Shown here: one piece after another, positions 60,201-64,000 of the stretch
Layout: every line of letters begins with the position of its first letter
Position numbering within the stretch: the stretch's first letter is position 1
From: Prunella strophiata
Lineage: Eukaryota > Chordata > Aves > Passeriformes > Prunellidae
DNA length: 64,000 nt
Assembly (NCBI GenBank): GCA_036583965.1
Contig: JAZBQD010000027.1
Span: forward strand, 2,932,687 to 2,996,686
Reading direction: 5' to 3'
Notes under the pieces: generated by a model
What the model was told of the DNA's origin: nothing
The model's database searches: none
What the model saw: the letters and a program-made list of their open reading frames with translations, nothing else
Program-made: the position numbers and the translations under genes

Positions 60201-61370
60201 TTTATTAAATGTGCCAGTTCGACCTCATCTGCACTGACGGCCTGGCATGAGGGTCCCTGGCGTGAGGGAACACGGCCTCTGCACAGCCTCAAAGCATTAA
60301 CCCTTCGTTAAGTGAAGGCCCATAAGGCTGTTGGGTGGTTCAGACACTTTTCTGCCCAGCCTGTTTCCAAAGTTGAATTGTTCTCCTGGACTGGAACGTG
60401 CACATGAAAGCTCCCCAAAGCTACTCCTGTGCACAGCCAATGGTCTGTGTGTGCTGGGGACAGAAATTGATAGATTTTGAAAGGTACAGCAGTTGCTGGT
60501 GATGCAACTGCTGTTTAATGGACACAAAAATAAATTTTCTCACTTCTCTCCCACCCTCCAAACCAAATTCAGTTTAGAGTCTTCACCAAGTAAGGGGTGC
60601 AAAATCCAGCTAATTCAACTCACAAATCAGCTGCTTCAATGTTCATAAAACCACTCCTGAAAGGTAAGGAAGGGAGGGGAAAAAAAATAAACTAGGGGAA
60701 CCCTGCAGGAGGCCTGGCTGTGATCAGGGCTGTTGTCATTGCGGTCATCCTTGAAATGGCTTCCCAGTACACCAGTAATTGCAGTGTTAAAATGCAGTAA
60801 AGGAACATTCCAGGACCCTGCACATCTGACTTGTGCGTACTGTAAATCAAGTGGACTTTCCTATGAACAAACAGGAAAAACTGAATTTCAGGAAAATGTC
60901 TCGAAGAAAGAGAGTGGAGTTACTAAGGAAGGAAGAGATGAAATGAATAAAAAGCAAGCAAGCTTTCATATTATGATTTAACTAAAATGTTAGAAGTTTT
61001 ACAAATCATTATTCTGGTGTTGCCTTTAAACAAGGTATGCAAACCTTGTTCAGTTAAACAACTGAAATACTTGACTTTTGTCAGAGTCTATCTACTAAAG
61101 CAGTTGTTTTGCAGCAAGTTTCAGGCTTTGCAGCAGCTCTAGGCCAGACAAAAATCCTTATTCCTTATTACTTTCTTAGTCTAGATTTTAAAAGTCAAAA
61201 AATTCACTGTAAACCTCCACAAATAATCTATCAACTAATCCCATTTCCTACTCCCTTTTCTTATTAAGTACAAGCGAGTTCACAGAGAAAGCTTGATGAA
61301 GATTTGAAATCTAGAGTTATACAGAAAATGTCTCATGGAAGTTTCTTGCTTATTGTGAGTCTTAACCCCT
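60201..61370. other. Non-coding stretch, nothing recognised
   Basis: Mixed, then AT-rich sequence downstream of the CpG island. No exon, repeat or RNA gene was recognised. Confidence 0.4.
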
Positions 61371-61880
61371 CTGCTCTGGCTGTCCAGCCCGGGGCAGCCC
61401 GCGAGCGGCGGGTGATGTCAGCGCCGTCGATCTCCTTTAGACCTAAGAAGCCCAGCACTAATAGTATCAGGACGGGCTTCCAGGAGGCCCAAGCGAATCA
61501 TGTGAAAGAGGATCACAGAGGAATGTTCTGTTCCCACTGTGAACAAGACAGAATTAACTCTGAGATGCTTCCTTCTGCTGCCCTGTTTGGCCGAAAGGTC
61601 AGAACGATTAGCTCTCGTATACTGGGAACCCACCGTCAAAACAAAACGTGGGCTAAACCTTCATCTATTTTAAACAGAAGGAGACACAGCTTAAGAAGGA
61701 TCATTTCAGATGCATTTAAGGCTATGATTTTTCATTCTGCCTTGCAACAACAGCTGCCTGTTAACTTTTTGTTCTTTCCGGAAGACTCAAGGAAGGTTTT
61801 TTTGAAGCCAAATTACCTTTTTCTGCTAAATAAAAAGAAAGAAACAATGTGGACAGAAGAAAGCAAGCCTGATGTTTAAG
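61370..61880. other. Possible conserved segment with a 191-codon open frame
   Basis: A plus-strand frame runs at 61304-61879 (191 codons). A CpG-containing patch at 61387-61435 is followed by ordinary sequence. The translation is basic, with no domain, signal peptide or family motif, and a 73-codon minus-strand frame overlaps it. No splice or promoter arrangement supports it. I leave it as a segment to check rather than a gene. Confidence 0.25.
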
Positions 61881-62440
61881 TAATTCTGCATTTAAACAAC
61901 TCCACTACACTGGCAAGCTTAATTCATTGCAACAATTATTCTATCAGGCAGATTTCTGTGGAAATATATACATTGTTTACCACAGTGAGGATTCCTTTAC
62001 CAGTCATGTCTTTGAAGTCCAAAGATTAAAAAGCAGATACATGGAAAACATTAAAATTGTCCAAATGCTTTGATACACTGTTTGTCTACATTATGCTGAA
62101 GAAAAGGTACTTACCAGGTCTTAATTGACTATATATTTAAGAATGATCATAGCAACATATTCAGCCTATTACCAGTGGGTATGAAATGTTACACCCAATA
62201 AATGTTGTGTGACACGTACCTAATGGGTATTCTATCATGTTCAAAGAGTATAAAACAAACACAGGAAAAATTTCATCCAATTGTATCTTTTTCATTGAGC
62301 ATCAATGTAAATATAGACTGAAGCAATCAAAATGCTAGAAATATAAATATTCCTTTTAAAGCCACTGAATCCATCACTTTACTAGGAAAGGCTTAGCTAT
62401 GTTATTTGCAATTCCCTCATTGCACAACAATGTACATTAC
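61881..62440. other. AT-rich non-coding stretch
   Basis: Nothing recognised. Confidence 0.5.
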
Positions 62441-62660
62441 TGTCTGTAAGCTCTAATTTGGCATGGCGCATCATTAATGACCTGAATGGTGGCTGTTTCA
62501 CACATACATATTTAATTACAACAGCTGAACAAATTACATATTTATGCTTTATAAAGGGGATTGCCAGTCTAATTCATTTGCTATGCATGCAGGTACAGGG
62601 CTCCATCTGCAACAGCATCTGCACAACAAGAGCTAACAATTATCCATTGTAAGTGAGTGA
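62440..62660. promoter_or_regulatory. Candidate conserved non-coding element
   Basis: TGGCGCATCATTAATGACCT, then TATTTAATTACAACAGCTGA and TTTGCTATGCATGCAGG give a dense set of homeodomain, E-box (CAGCTG) and POU-like words in one block. The 64-codon plus-strand frame inside it has no recognisable product. The texture is that of a vertebrate conserved non-coding element, but this cannot be proved here. Confidence 0.33.
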
Positions 62661-62774
62661 GTGTATCTGGTGAAACCTGTAAGAGATGCAATCGTATTAA
62701 CCACTTCACTGCCTACAAACCAGTATTTTCTCAATGGACCACAATATTTTAAATAATTTATCAACAATAATACT

Positions 62775-62935
62775 ACTTTGCATTTTCACAACATCCCTCA
62801 TCTGAACATCTCTGAGCACTTTATATGCTATAAAAAATTAAGCTTTAAACACTCCTGTGAGGAAAGTAGTTCTCATCCCAACAGCATATATGGGGAAAGG
62901 AAGGCACCTAACCCTGAGGGGCTGGTTCTTCAAAA
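62775..62935 (+). mobile_element. Ancient MIR/L3-like relic, sense orientation
   Basis: CATCTGAACATCTCTGAGCA, then CTTTATATGC, ATTAAGCTTTAAACACTCCT, GTGAGGAAAGTAGTTCTCAT and TATATGGGGAAAGGAAGGCA follow the pattern CATCCAAGGATCTCAAAGCA... CTTTACAAAC... ATTAAGCCTCACAACACCCC... GTGAGGTAGGTA... GATGGGGAAACTGAGGCA. The right part is short of the final segment. Confidence 0.72.
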
Positions 62936-64000
62936 GGCACAAAAGGCTCCAGTGGACTTGTGCTGATTTACATTATTTTAACCTATGAACTTGCCCAATG
63001 TGAAAGGTGAGCAAAAAATCAGCAGCAAAGAGAGGCAGATCTCCGTAAAATTAATACAGTAGTTTAAGCCTTAAGAAGACTTGGCTTCCATGGGCTTTTG
63101 ATCAAGCTTAAAATTATTATCCACAACCTACCGTCCTTAATTGTACAAAAACTCTTTACTGAATTATCTAACTAGCCCTCCAGAACATGAATAATTATTT
63201 CTAAAAATTCTCAGAGAAATGGCAAGAGATCAGAATACTGGAAAAATTAGAAATGCGATATAAATCTTCCAGAAAGAAGAGAAGAGTAATCCTGGCACTA
63301 AGGGTCCAAACTAATGTTTACAGAGTAAAAAATTAACAGAACAAAATCGAAGCACATAAGGGAGACAACTGAGCTGCCTGAACCAATTAGAATTACTGTT
63401 TTAGTGCGGATATTTTTTGACAAACCAGATATATCTATGGTGTATATCAAGTAGGATGACAGTATTAATAGAACAATAGAAGTTGTATATTTAGATTCTG
63501 GCAAAGTACTTGAAGCAAACTCTCATAAAATTCTGCATCCGCAGCATTATTTTGACTTGGTTCTGAAGTTATTGTACAGATTGAAAACTTACTGGAATGG
63601 ATGAAAATTATGAATAATCCCTTCTGGGCTGAACCTACTCATTTAGTGATGTATTATGGGGAAAGGAGACAGGCAGGAAGAGAACCCCATCTAATTTAAA
63701 ATCTTTCTTAAAAGAAAAATAAGAAGGGAATGAAAATCGTGCATAGCCACGAACCAGATGTTTGATGTACCAGAAGAACAAAGAAAGGTGCTAGGAGTCT
63801 GAAAGCAGTCTGAGCACAGAATAAATTTAGTTTCAGAAAAATGGCCAAACACAATAAGAAAACCAAATAATGACAGGGAGAGAAAAAATGAGGAAATAAC
63901 ATTTCAAAATAAGCATAACGGTGACAGCAAAGAGATGGTTATACAAGAGCTGGCCATATTGCAGGGCAGCAGCAAAAGTCAGTGAAACTTCTGGCAGTCC
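62936..64000. other. AT-rich non-coding stretch
   Basis: No supported gene or element to the end of the window. Frames up to 68 codons are chance. Confidence 0.5.

Overview
The window looks like nuclear DNA from a bird. The best evidence is four fragments of CR1 LINEs, the dominant avian retrotransposon. They lie at about 45.85-46.05, 49.41-49.74, 50.31-50.48 and 58.07-58.13 kb, and two of them keep the typical 3' end. Base composition is moderate to AT-rich. There are no operons and no bacterial gene structure, and no exon of a known protein family can be read. The long open frames in either strand look like chance frames: most have low-complexity translations, none shows a family motif, and several are contradicted by equally long frames on the other strand.

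Layout. From 0 to 0.56 kb there is a diverged direct repeat. From 0.56 to about 31 kb the DNA is mostly AT-rich and non-coding, with three old MIR/L3-like repeat relics (about 3.2, 7.4 and 16.9 kb), homopolymer and (TA)n tracts, and several candidate regulatory blocks. From 31 to 45 kb there are patches of locally GC-richer DNA, more old repeat relics (about 33.7, 34.7 and 35.4 kb), a pure run of 21 G, and several blocks rich in homeodomain, POU, SOX and forkhead-type words that look like conserved non-coding elements. From 45.8 to 50.5 kb repeats are concentrated: three CR1 fragments and one MIR-like relic. From 58.7 to 60.2 kb lies the most gene-like part of the window: a CpG island with a palindromic TCACGTGA E-box, an inverted CCAAT box and two divergent YY1-type motifs 35 bp apart, each containing an ATG. 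I read this as a probable bidirectional promoter with the first exons of one or two genes, neither of which I can name. After 60.2 kb the DNA is again non-coding, with one more ancient relic at about 62.8 kb.

Taken together, the window is most like a gene desert or a very long intron next to a CpG-island promoter, possibly a regulatory domain of a developmental gene. That last point is inference; I cannot identify the locus. I found no rRNA, tRNA, CRISPR array, endogenous retrovirus or other defined mobile system, and no undescribed multi-gene system.
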